Of a DNA stretch of 45,412 nucleotides, positions 24,210 to 32,005 are shown piece by piece (positions within the stretch are counted from its first letter, which is position 1; every line of letters begins with the position of its first letter). Below the pieces are notes generated by a model, which was given only the letters and a program-made list of their open reading frames with translations, had not been told where the DNA came from and did no database searches. Source of the DNA: Thermoflexus hugenholtzii JAD2 (GTDB lineage: Bacteria; Chloroflexota; Anaerolineae; J036; Brachytrichaceae). A program made the position numbers and the translations under genes. The DNA is taken from assembly GCA_945877855.1 (NCBI GenBank), contig CAMDWA010000016.1:1-45412 (forward strand), read 5' to 3'.

Positions 24210-25586
24210 TTATGGCTTCATGCGATTTAACATGCGTGGGAATGGCGCTGCTTCGCGAATATGTTCCGAGCCACAAATCCATGCCACTGTGCGTTCGACA
24301 CCAAGGCCAAAGCCGCTATGTGGCACACTGCCATACTTGCGAACATCGATATACCAATCATAGTTTTCAATCGGCAATTGATGCTCGTGAATGCGTTTGA
24401 TCAAGACATCGGCATCATAAATGCGTTGGCTGCCGCCAATAATTTCGCCATAGCCTTCGGGCGCGAGCAAGTCGGCGCTCATACATACCTCGGGGCGCTC
24501 TGGGTATGGCTCCATATAAAAGGCTTTGATGGCAGTGGGGAAGCCTTTGACAAACAATGGTTTGTCATACATTTGGGTCAGTGCGGTTTCATGCGGCGAG
24601 CCAAAATCCATGCCCCACTTGATATCGAGCAAAGCTGGGTCGTCAATCCCCTGTAGTGGCTGCCCGTCAGCGTTAATGATGGTTTCGCCAGCCTGTAGTT
24701 TGGCTTGCATGTCTTTAATTTTGATGACGGCATCGTCATAGCTGATGCGTGGGAAGGGCGGAATCATCTTTTCAAGCTTGGCGGTATCGCGCCCCAAAAC
24801 TTTTAGTTCATTGGCGTTTTGGGTCAACACGCTTTTGACAATATGCGCGATAAATTGTTCCTCAATTTCAAGCAATTGATCAAGATCGCAAAAGGCGATT
24901 TCGGGTTCAACCATCCAAAATTCGGTCAAATGGCGGCGGGTTTTGCTCTTTTCGGCACGAAAAGTGGGACCAAAACAATAAACTTTGCTAAATGAGAAGA
25001 TATTAGCCTCGTTATACAGTTGGCCGGTTTGGGCCAAATAAGCCTTTTCGTCAAAATAATCGACTTCAAACAAATTGCTGGTGCCTTCGGCCGCCGATGG
25101 CGTGAGGATGGGTGTGCTCATCTCGACAAAACCGGCGTTGTCGAGCCATGAGCGAATGGCCCGCATGACGGTCGCCCGCACCCGCAACATGGCCCATTGT
25201 TTTGATGAGCGAATCCACAAATGACGATTGTCGAGCAAAAATTCGGCTCCGTGCTCTTTGGGTGAAATTGGGTAATCGGCGGCGCGTTGAATGACTTGCA
25301 AGCTGTTAGTATCGATCTCATAACCGCCCGGCACGCCCGGCGCACGCGGGTCGGCCTTGACCATGCCGGTAATAATGACAGACGATTCTTGGGTGATTTT
25401 GCTGGCGGCATCAAAGGTGGCTTCATCCACATTGCCTTTAAACACCACACATTGGCAAATACCGCTGCCATCGCGCAGTTGAATGAAATTGAGTTTGCCC
25501 TTGCCGGTGCGATGATAGACCCAGCCTTGCAGGGTGACGGTTTGTCCGATGTGTTCGGAGAGGTGATTGATTGATACGATTGCCAT
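24210..25586 (-). CDS. asnS: Asparaginyl-tRNA synthetase
   Basis: A 458-residue class IIb aminoacyl-tRNA synthetase that charges tRNA-Asn with asparagine. The N-terminal OB-fold ([35 protein letters not shown]) binds the anticodon. In the catalytic domain, motif 2 reads [20 protein letters not shown] followed by E, the form typical of AsnRS rather than AspRS, and motif 3 reads [15 protein letters not shown]. Length fits the family. It is a single minus-strand gene diverging from the DM13 lipoprotein with 62 bases between start codons. Confidence 0.95.
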   Translation of the reverse strand: MAIVSINHLSEHIGQTVTLQGWVYHRTGKGKLNFIQLRDGSGICQCVVFKGNVDEATFDAASKITQESSVIITGMVKADPRAPGVPGGYEIDTNSLQVIQRAADYPISPKEHGAEFLLDNRHLWIRSSKQWAMLRVRATVMRAIRSWLDNAGFVEMSTPILTPSAAEGTSNLFEVDYFDEKAYLAQTGQLYNEANIFSFSKVYCFGPTFRAEKSKTRRHLTEFWMVEPEIAFCDLDQLLEIEEQFIAHIVKSVLTQNANELKVLGRDTAKLEKMIPPFPRISYDDAVIKIKDMQAKLQAGETIINADGQPLQGIDDPALLDIKWGMDFGSPHETALTQMYDKPLFVKGFPTAIKAFYMEPYPERPEVCMSADLLAPEGYGEIIGGSQRIYDADVLIKRIHEHQLPIENYDWYIDVRKYGSVPHSGFGLGVERTVAWICGSEHIREAAPFPRMLNRMKP

Positions 25587-25648
25587 TGGGGTGAATTTTA
25601 GCGCTGAATCTGGGTAAGACTTCGATCTTGTTCCGCATCAACATTGTA

Positions 25649-26224
25649 ATGAAAATTTGTGTTATCCGTCAATTGCTTCCACTTTCGCTTTTGTTTGTCA
25701 CGGCTTGCGGCAGTGCAGCCACGCCTCAAGCCGCTCTGCCGCCCTCGCCAACCGTAGTGCAAGTACCCAGCACAGTTGTAGCCCCCAAACCAAGCGATAC
25801 CCCACGACCAACTGATGTGCCTACTGTTGTCACCACAGTTGTGCCCAAACCTACCGCTATGCCTACCATTGCCGGGCCGACACGCATTGCGGGTGGCAAT
25901 TTTTATGATCTCGTGCATAAAGGCCAAGGCACGGCTACCCTGAGCAAACAAAGCGATGGCAGCTTCGACCTTACCTTTAGCAATTTTAAGGTTGAGACTG
26001 GCCCCGACTTGTTCGTTTATTTAGTGCCAGCCGACAAAATCCCCAAAGTTGAGGGCAACCGTGCTTTGGTTCAAGAGGCACTTGATCTCGGCAAATTGCA
26101 AAAGATTGAAGGCGCACAAAGCTATAAAATAAAGGCTGGCACCGATTTGAGTAAATATAAATCAGTGGTTATTTGGTGTCGTCTTTTTGCCGTCACGTTT
26201 ATCGCTGCGCCATTGGCGACGTAG
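25649..26224 (+). CDS. DM13-domain lipoprotein
   Basis: The start was set at ATG 25649, giving 191 residues. The signal peptide ends in a lipobox LLFVTAC-G (Cys20). A Pro/Thr/Val-rich spacer spans about 25-80. The rest is a DM13 domain: GNFYDLVHKGQGTATLSKQS, FDLTFSNFKVETGPDLFVYL and YKSVVIWCRLFAVTFIAAPL, with the conserved Cys in IWC. DM13 domains are suspected of redox or electron-transfer roles at the cell surface. The protein would be anchored outside the membrane. Confidence 0.85.
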   Translation: MKICVIRQLLPLSLLFVTACGSAATPQAALPPSPTVVQVPSTVVAPKPSDTPRPTDVPTVVTTVVPKPTAMPTIAGPTRIAGGNFYDLVHKGQGTATLSKQSDGSFDLTFSNFKVETGPDLFVYLVPADKIPKVEGNRALVQEALDLGKLQKIEGAQSYKIKAGTDLSKYKSVVIWCRLFAVTFIAAPLAT

Positions 26225-26244
26225 CGGTTTAGTGGCATTTTTAT

Positions 26245-26820
26245 ATGTTGAACTTTGACACCATCGCTACGCGTACCCCGTTGCGAATTATTATTGGCGC
26301 GGGGGAGCAAAAATGGGTAGGTTGGGTGCCTACACATCAAGACCAGCTTGATTTATTGAAACCTGAAGATTGGGCGCTTCGTTTTCAAACCCGCCTTGCC
26401 GATGCTTTTTTGTGTGAACATGTCTGGGAACATTTGACTGAGGCTGAAGGTCGAAATGCCGCTTGCTTATGCTATCGTTATCTCAAGCCCGGTGGCTATT
26501 TGCGTTGCGCAGTCCCAGATGCTTATTTCCCAAACTCAGAGTATCAGCACATGGTGCAAGTTGGTGGGCCGGGGCCAAAAGACCATCCTGCCGCAGACCA
26601 TAAAATGGTTTATGACTATAAATTATTGAGCGATGTTTTTGAGGTAGCTGGTTTTAAGGTCGATTTGCTCGAGTATTGCGATGAAAAGGGGCGATTTCAC
26701 TATAATCAATGGTCGCCTGAAGATGGGCCAATTTACCGTTCGTTACGTTCTGACCATCGAAATGCCAATGGGCAATTAGGGTTTGTTTCGTTGATTATTG
26801 ATGCGCACAAGCTTGCATAA
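26245..26820 (+). CDS. Predicted SAM-dependent methyltransferase
   Basis: A 191-residue protein resembling a conserved group of small class I methyltransferases. It has LRIIIGAGEQKWVGW at the glycine-rich loop, ADAFLCEHVWEHLTEAEG and YLKPGGYLRCAVPDAYFPN, the usual post-motif strand. The Q-V-GGPGPKDHPAADHKMVYDY segment is characteristic of this group. The substrate is unknown. It follows the DM13 lipoprotein by 20 bases and may share its transcript. Confidence 0.72.
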   Translation: MLNFDTIATRTPLRIIIGAGEQKWVGWVPTHQDQLDLLKPEDWALRFQTRLADAFLCEHVWEHLTEAEGRNAACLCYRYLKPGGYLRCAVPDAYFPNSEYQHMVQVGGPGPKDHPAADHKMVYDYKLLSDVFEVAGFKVDLLEYCDEKGRFHYNQWSPEDGPIYRSLRSDHRNANGQLGFVSLIIDAHKLA

Positions 26821-26917
26821 ACTTTAATTTTTATTATGCGTGTTTATCTTGATAATTGAAGTTTGTAACGACCTCTCGATGACCATCAGTGCTTGGTTTA
26901 GTTTATGAGGTGACAAA

Positions 26918-27130
26918 ATGAGTGTATATATTCAACCTATGACTATATTGACCCAACGCGCAAAACATGCGCTTATTCAAGAATTGGGTGTTGTTGATAC
27001 GATGCGTTTTTTAAATCAATTTAGGGCTGGTAGCGGAAACTATACACAAGAACGCCAACAATTATTTAAGGAATTATCAACGAAAGATATTATTGCTGAT
27101 ATTAAGGCACGCCGAACAAAACCAGCGTAG
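26918..27130 (+). CDS. Small conserved protein of unknown function
   Basis: A 70-residue, basic, helical protein (ELGVVDTMRFLNQFRAGSGN; YTQERQQLFKELSTKDIIAD). A good ribosome-binding site (GAGGTGA, about 26907-26913) precedes the ATG, so it is a real gene. From memory, similar small proteins (V-x-x-TMRFLNQF-x-x-G-x-GNYT) are scattered through cyanobacteria and Chloroflexota, sometimes beside toxin-like genes. No partner is present here. Its 3' end overlaps the convergent YfhO-like gene by 29 bases. Confidence 0.65.
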   Translation: MSVYIQPMTILTQRAKHALIQELGVVDTMRFLNQFRAGSGNYTQERQQLFKELSTKDIIADIKARRTKPA

Positions 27131-29432
27131 TCAGCTTAGATCGAAAAGCCATTAGCGCCAATAAAAGTGCCGCCAACCCCGCCACACCCAGCCCAATATA
27201 AAACGTAGCGGGGGCATAAAACACCACAACCTCATGGCTGCCTGCTGGAACCGACACAGCGCGCAATGCTGAATACGCTCGCATCACCTCGGCGGGTTGC
27301 CCATCGATAGTCGCCCGCCAGCCCGGATACCACAAATCGCCGATCACCAACACCCCAGCTTGCTCACTGGTGATCAGCAATGTGGTGGCCTGTGGCTGCC
27401 ACGACTTGAGCGTGATTTTGGCGGGTGCGGCGGGCGTAATGTTGGGCAAATTGACAGGCTGCTGCAAAATGACGGTATCGAGCGGGTTGAAATTGGCATC
27501 CCGCATCGGGCCGATAGCGGCCTCGGGGGTGGGAACTAATAGTGTTTTATACACCACTCGATATCGCTCAAATGGCGTTTTTAGACATTTAATTTGCACA
27601 GCTTTGCCTTCAGCCGTCAACTCTGCAACGGTGTCGGCTTCAAACGGCAGTTCTGGCTCTTCTTTGCTTTTGCCAAAACAGCCAATGCCCATTAGCGCCC
27701 ACAACCGTTCACCGGGCACTTGCGCCCGAAAGCGCACAAAATAATCAAGCGTTTGCACCATTTGCCCATGTAAATCTTCAATGCCAGCGATCAAGGTCCA
27801 ATCGCCTTTAAGCAAGCCCCGCGAGTCGAGCCGATAAGGGGGCTTGGCGCGGGCCAATTTGGCGGGGTTAGTCAAATCGGTTTGGCTGAATGGCACGAGC
27901 TGGGCGATTTCGGCATAACGCGGGTTGTCGCGCCGCACCCAATGTGTTTGGTCGGCGGTTTGCCACGCAATTGAGCCAACATCGATCACCAACAACATCA
28001 CCAAGCCCCACTGGGCCAGCTGAGGGCCAATGGGTGCAAATCGCAGCCACAGCAGCGCCGCCGTCCACATCAACCAAGGCCATGTGGCATTTGAAAGCAA
28101 TACATGTAAGCGTGGGTGTTCACTGACAGGTTGCAAGCTGGTCCATAATCGCGCTGCGCCCAATAGCGCCGCCCACAAAATTGTTACCCATATCAACTTT
28201 GAAGATGTCGCAATTTTTAAGCCATCGGCTTTGCCAGCCCCTGTGCGCCAGCCCAACATCACAATCATGATGAGTGCCCACACGATCAAAATAACGGCGC
28301 GTTCTTGGTTGCGAAAAAGCGCAAATGCTGGTACTGCCCGATAAAGCAACGGGTAAACCGCACTGTTGCCGCCCAACGAGATCAATAGGCCAAATAATAG
28401 CAACCCCCACCAAAACCGCATTCGCGGTGGGCGGGTGGGGGTTGGTTGATGGGGTTGTGGCTGGCGACGTGGCCGGATTGCCCCAACGGCAATAAGCAGC
28501 AGCGTCACACTGCCCACATATAACGGCGACCATAAGGTTAAACGCGGGTAGATTACCCCCCACAAATCTTGCACCTCAAAGCCGCCGGCATATTGGGCAA
28601 ATGACCATTGGGCGCGTTCGGCATAGGGCATCAGTTCGATCGCTGGCAATAACAGCGGGGCGGCTAAGGCTGTGCCAAAAGCCAAAGCGACCCCAGTTCG
28701 TGCCAAACTGCGCCCCCAGTGTGCCCCAAAATGGGCTTGCGAAACAACATTCACCAGCACAATGATGCCGATATAGAGGCTAATTTGAGGCATGCCACCC
28801 AGCAACGACATGGCCCATGCACCCGCCGCGAGGGTAAGCCCACGCAGGCGCAGGTGGGTATTGGTCACCTCGTCGTCACTTAGCCAATAATCTAATCCCA
28901 ACAATAGCCAAGGCAACCAAGCCGCGCTAGCCAATAGCGGAAACTGTTGTATGAGATAGCCAGTTAAATAGCCGCCCAAGCCCCAAGCAACGGCCCCAAA
29001 CACACCCGCCGCGCGGTTTTGGCTGAGCCGCTTAAAATAAAAATAAGCGCCCCAAGCTGTGATTACAAGATGGGCGACGACTTCGGTGGCATAACTGGTA
29101 TAGGTGTATTCACGGTTAAAGTGTAATAGGGCGCTGAGCCAGCGGATGGGATAAAGCGCTTGGGTTTGTAATTGGGCGGCAAAGGGTTGCCCGCCCAACA
29201 CATAGGGCGACCACAGCGCAAGTTGGCCTTGCCAAAATTGTGACACCCCATACCAAGCTGCTGGGTAAAAAAATGAGGTGGTGTCGCCCGGGGCCAAAAA
29301 TGCTTGGTCAATCTCGCGGCTGGCCCACAACGGCCAATGCAATAACATGATTAATCCAGCCAGACCGGCGCAAATAATTAGGTCGATCCAGAATGAATTT
29401 TTCCAATGGTTTTCGGGGCGGCTAATCGTCAT
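27102..29432 (-). CDS. YfhO-family polytopic membrane protein
   Basis: A 776-residue membrane protein with about a dozen hydrophobic segments. The first extracytoplasmic loop (AFLAPGDTTSFFYPAAWYGV) and the C-terminal soluble part ending in IGDLWYPGWRATIDGQPAEV and SVPAGSHEVVVFYAP are hallmarks of the YfhO family, GT-C-like proteins believed to transfer sugars onto wall polymers such as lipoteichoic acid in Gram-positive bacteria. The final segment (residues about 745-765) is a membrane anchor. Substrate unknown. Confidence 0.83.
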   Translation of the reverse strand: MTISRPENHWKNSFWIDLIICAGLAGLIMLLHWPLWASREIDQAFLAPGDTTSFFYPAAWYGVSQFWQGQLALWSPYVLGGQPFAAQLQTQALYPIRWLSALLHFNREYTYTSYATEVVAHLVITAWGAYFYFKRLSQNRAAGVFGAVAWGLGGYLTGYLIQQFPLLASAAWLPWLLLGLDYWLSDDEVTNTHLRLRGLTLAAGAWAMSLLGGMPQISLYIGIIVLVNVVSQAHFGAHWGRSLARTGVALAFGTALAAPLLLPAIELMPYAERAQWSFAQYAGGFEVQDLWGVIYPRLTLWSPLYVGSVTLLLIAVGAIRPRRQPQPHQPTPTRPPRMRFWWGLLLFGLLISLGGNSAVYPLLYRAVPAFALFRNQERAVILIVWALIMIVMLGWRTGAGKADGLKIATSSKLIWVTILWAALLGAARLWTSLQPVSEHPRLHVLLSNATWPWLMWTAALLWLRFAPIGPQLAQWGLVMLLVIDVGSIAWQTADQTHWVRRDNPRYAEIAQLVPFSQTDLTNPAKLARAKPPYRLDSRGLLKGDWTLIAGIEDLHGQMVQTLDYFVRFRAQVPGERLWALMGIGCFGKSKEEPELPFEADTVAELTAEGKAVQIKCLKTPFERYRVVYKTLLVPTPEAAIGPMRDANFNPLDTVILQQPVNLPNITPAAPAKITLKSWQPQATTLLITSEQAGVLVIGDLWYPGWRATIDGQPAEVMRAYSALRAVSVPAGSHEVVVFYAPATFYIGLGVAGLAALLLALMAFRSKLTTLVLFGVP

Positions 29433-29579
29433 GCACTGTCGATTCTACAGACATCTTGTAGCCAGCCTATAATTCGGGTAATCAGAGTGTTGGGTGCGGG
29501 GTGATCAGCGCTGAGTTTCAGAGTTGGCCTTTATTTAACTCGCATCCGCATTCCTAAAAATTAGGAGACTATAAAACAA

Positions 29580-30179
29580 ATGGCACATACATTACCCGCG
29601 CTCACTTACGCAACCGATGCGTTAGAGCCACATTTCGACAAAATGACGATGGAAATTCATCACGGCAAGCATCATCAAACCTATGTCACCAACTTGAATA
29701 ATGCGTTGGCGGCCTATCCTGATTTGCAAGGCAAAACCGCCGAAGAGCTGATTAAAGATTTGAATGCCGTCCCAGAGGCGATTCGCACCGCAGTGCGCAA
29801 TAATGCCGGTGGTCATGTTAACCATAGCATGTTTTGGCAACAAATTGCGCCCAGCAAAAACCGCTTAAGCGGTGCACTCAAGGCCGATATTGAAGCCACT
29901 TGGGGATCGGTCGATGCATTTAAGGATGCATTTGAGAAGGGCGGCTTGGGCCGCTTTGGCTCAGGCTGGGTGTGGCTGGTGAAGAAGGATGGCAAACTTG
30001 CCATTACCTCAACCGCAAACCAAGATAACCCAATGATGGAAGGTGCAACCCCTATTGTTGGCTGTGATGTTTGGGAACATGCTTATTACCTAAAATATCA
30101 GAACAAACGCGCCGATTATTTGAAGGCATTTTGGAGCGTGATTGACTGGAACGATGCCGAAGCCCGCTATGCGGCGTAA
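29580..30179 (+). CDS. Superoxide dismutase (Fe/Mn family, probably Mn)
   Basis: A 199-residue cytosolic enzyme that converts superoxide to hydrogen peroxide and oxygen. Metal ligands H27, H82, D163 and H167 (DVWEHAYY) are intact, and Y35 gates the site. Q148 in ANQDNP is the outer-sphere glutamine position typical of the Mn-type enzyme. An AGGAG at about 29561-29565 precedes the ATG by about 14 bases, slightly far. It is followed by a class A element and the ferredoxin gene. Confidence 0.94.
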   Translation: MAHTLPALTYATDALEPHFDKMTMEIHHGKHHQTYVTNLNNALAAYPDLQGKTAEELIKDLNAVPEAIRTAVRNNAGGHVNHSMFWQQIAPSKNRLSGALKADIEATWGSVDAFKDAFEKGGLGRFGSGWVWLVKKDGKLAITSTANQDNPMMEGATPIVGCDVWEHAYYLKYQNKRADYLKAFWSVIDWNDAEARYAA

Positions 30180-30498
30180 GCCTCAAAAAATGGGGAAGTA
30201 AAACAAATTTTTGTCGAAAATCACGATATGACCTTTGATGGCGTGGGCTTTACCCACACTGTCAAAGATCATACCGTGATTTTGACATCACATCTTTAAG
30301 ATTTGCCCTAAAGTATCGAGAAAATACTGCCAGTAAGCTGACAAGTTAACATTGGTTAACTATGACAAATGACCCTAGACAATATGACGGTTCTGGGGTA
30401 TAACTGGCGGCTAGAAAATGAGATCGGATGCGATGATAATCGACGAAGGCTGATCTTTTATAATTTAACTAACAAAAGACAAGGAGAATACTTATAAA
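30180..30498. other. 319-base gap between SOD and ferredoxin genes
   Basis: The first 110 bases are occupied by class A copy 4. The rest is A+T-rich and has GTTAAC repeated twice (30346-30361). TATAAT at 30459-30464 is a possible -10 for the ferredoxin gene but has no good -35. AAGGAG at 30481-30486 is the ferredoxin ribosome-binding site. No gene is seen. Confidence 0.6.
30190..30300. repeat. Class A hairpin element, copy 4 (inverted orientation)
   Basis: The arms GTCGAAAATCACGATATGAC (from 30213) and the complementary strand ending TTTTGAC at 30285 pair imperfectly around GTGGGCTTTACCCAC. Flanks read in reverse match copy 2: AAAATTTGTTTTACTTCCCC on one side and AAAGATGTGATG on the other. 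Confidence 0.78.
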
Positions 30499-30897
30499 AT
30501 GGCGCATGTTATTACCGCTCTTTGCTTGCGCGACGGCGCATGTGTGGACGTTTGTCCGGTAGAATGTATTATTAAGGGAATGCCCGAAGCCGAGTGGCCT
30601 TGGTTTTTCATCGACCCAGGTGTTTGTATTGACTGTGGCGCTTGTGTCCCAGAATGCCCCTACGAGGCAATTTTTCCAGAGAGTGAAATCCCCGAGGCCT
30701 ATACAATGAAGGCTGGCCAAGGTTTGCAACCCTTTGGTGCTGAACGCATTACTGCCGAAGGCGGTGAAGTGGTGAACTTGGTCGATGCAATTGCGATTCC
30801 CGGATCTGCTTTCTCTGAGGTATCCGCAACCGCAATTAATGCTGCGTTTTATACTGAAGGGCCGGGCTACGGTGCCAAGAACATGGAAGGCTATTAG
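30499..30897 (+). CDS. 7Fe-type ferredoxin with C-terminal extension
   Basis: A 132-residue protein. The first cluster motif is C9-x5-C15-x3-C19-P-x2-C23 and the second CIDCGACVPECP. This pattern resembles [3Fe-4S][4Fe-4S] ferredoxins such as the Thermus one (MAHVI...VDVCPVECI). It carries electrons between cytoplasmic redox enzymes. About 60 residues after the fold (from EAYTMKAGQGLQPF to AKNMEGY) form an extension with no Cys, longer than in classic ferredoxins. AAGGAG at 30481-30486 supports the start. A strong terminator follows. Confidence 0.88.
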   Translation: MAHVITALCLRDGACVDVCPVECIIKGMPEAEWPWFFIDPGVCIDCGACVPECPYEAIFPESEIPEAYTMKAGQGLQPFGAERITAEGGEVVNLVDAIAIPGSAFSEVSATAINAAFYTEGPGYGAKNMEGY

Positions 30898-30933
30898 ACC
30901 AACACTGATTATTAGTGTTTAGATCTATTACAA

Positions 30934-30978
30934 CAAAAACACCCCCTTTGGGTTATTAACCCTGAGGGGGTGTTTTTT
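30934..30978 (+). terminator. Rho-independent terminator of the ferredoxin gene
   Basis: AAAAACACCCCC (30935-30946) pairs with GGGGGTGTTTTTT (30966-30978), with an inner GGGTTATTAACCC stem, and ends in a T-run. A smaller stem AACACT/AGTGTT (30901-30919) precedes it. Confidence 0.85.
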
Positions 30979-30995
30979 ATATAATGCCAATAGGC

Positions 30996-31072
30996 TAAGA
31001 TTTTCGCCAATCTCACTATCGGTTCATCAAGCATAGCTTGATGAACCGATAGTGAGATTGGCAGCATTGCCT
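30996..31072. repeat. Class A hairpin element, copy 5 (inverted)
   Basis: A perfect 27-bp stem (31006-31032 with 31036-31062) starts GCCAATCTCACTATCGGTTC, with a 3-base loop ATA. In reverse, GATTGGCGAAAAT matches the right flank of copy 6. Its inner arm differs completely from the other copies. It lies between the ferredoxin terminator and rsmG. Confidence 0.82.
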
Positions 31073-31114
31073 CAACTTTGCCCGTGCGAGCTAAATTGAT
31101 CTTTAAAATGTATT

Positions 31115-31858
31115 ATGCAAAAAATGATTTGTGAGGCCAGCCGCGCCATTGGTGTCGATTTGACTGAAGGTCAGGCCCAACAATTTGCGCGTTATGCCGA
31201 GTTGCTTATTGAATGGAATCAGAAATTTAATCTTACGGCCATCACCAATATTGAGGGTATCGCCACCAAGCATTTTGCAGATTCGTTGACATTGGTGCCG
31301 GTTTTAAATGGCTTAATTGCCGATTTGCAGCAAAATCACCAATTTGAGGTTCAGCAGGTGCTTGACCTCGGCACAGGTGCGGGGTTTCCGGGGTTGCCCA
31401 TCAAGATCGTATTGCCCAATTTAAAGGTGACTTTGATGGACAGCACTGGCAAAAAAGTGATGTTTTGCCAAACGGTGATCGACGATTTAAAGTTAAGCGG
31501 CATTCGTGCGCTGAACGGGCGGGCTGAAGAAGCTGCACATGACCCATTACACCGAGAGAAATATGACTTGGTGGTGGCGCGTGCGGTTGCGCCGTTGGTT
31601 ACATTGGTCGAGTATTTATTGCCTTTTGTGCGGGTCGGTGGTTTGTGTGTTGCCATGAAAGGCAGCGATTCCGAGGCGGAATTGGCGCAGGCGCAAGGCG
31701 CAATCAGCAAGCTTGGCGGGTCTGTCGCTGCTTTGCATCCCATTCAATTGCCCAACAGTAACGACAAACGGGCATTAATTGACATTCACAAAATTGCCAA
31801 TGTCAAACCTCAATACCCTCGGCAAGGCGGCGCTCCGCGCAATAAACCGCTTAAATAG
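31115..31858 (+). CDS. rsmG: 16S rRNA (guanine-527-N7)-methyltransferase RsmG
   Basis: A 247-residue SAM-dependent enzyme that methylates G527 in the 530 loop of 16S rRNA. The N-terminal helical part (YAELLIEWNQKFNLTAITNI then KHFADSL) and the glycine-rich loop VLDLGTGAGFPGLPIKI are diagnostic of RsmG. VVARAVAPLVTLVEYLLPFV and the MKGS motif also fit, and length is normal. The last residues (YPRQGGAPRNKPLK) are the typical basic tail. A class B hairpin begins immediately after the stop. Confidence 0.96.
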   Translation: MQKMICEASRAIGVDLTEGQAQQFARYAELLIEWNQKFNLTAITNIEGIATKHFADSLTLVPVLNGLIADLQQNHQFEVQQVLDLGTGAGFPGLPIKIVLPNLKVTLMDSTGKKVMFCQTVIDDLKLSGIRALNGRAEEAAHDPLHREKYDLVVARAVAPLVTLVEYLLPFVRVGGLCVAMKGSDSEAELAQAQGAISKLGGSVAALHPIQLPNSNDKRALIDIHKIANVKPQYPRQGGAPRNKPLK

Positions 31859-31927
31859 GAATTACGAATTACGAATTACAAATTACGAATGGTTAACCCA
31901 TAACTCATCATTCGTAATTTGTAATTC
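31859..31927. repeat. Class B hairpin: ATTACGA repeats with mirrored variant unit
   Basis: The left arm (31859-31890) has ATTACGA-type units with one variant, ATTACAA. The right arm (31910-31927) is the exact complement of 31873-31890, including the variant. The unit is the same as at 7037. It lies between rsmG and the FtsH-like gene. Confidence 0.83.
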
Positions 31928-32005
31928 TCTTTATCCGTTTCTCATGTATTTTGTATTTGATACTCACCTGATCGATTACAATCTTTATCAGAAGAGGAGT
32001 CATTC

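Noticed and set aside
30499-30630. The ferredoxin as a two-[4Fe-4S] clostridial type.
   Set aside because: The first motif has C-x5-C-x3-CP-x2-C rather than C-x2-C-x2-C-x3-CP, closer to 7Fe ferredoxins.
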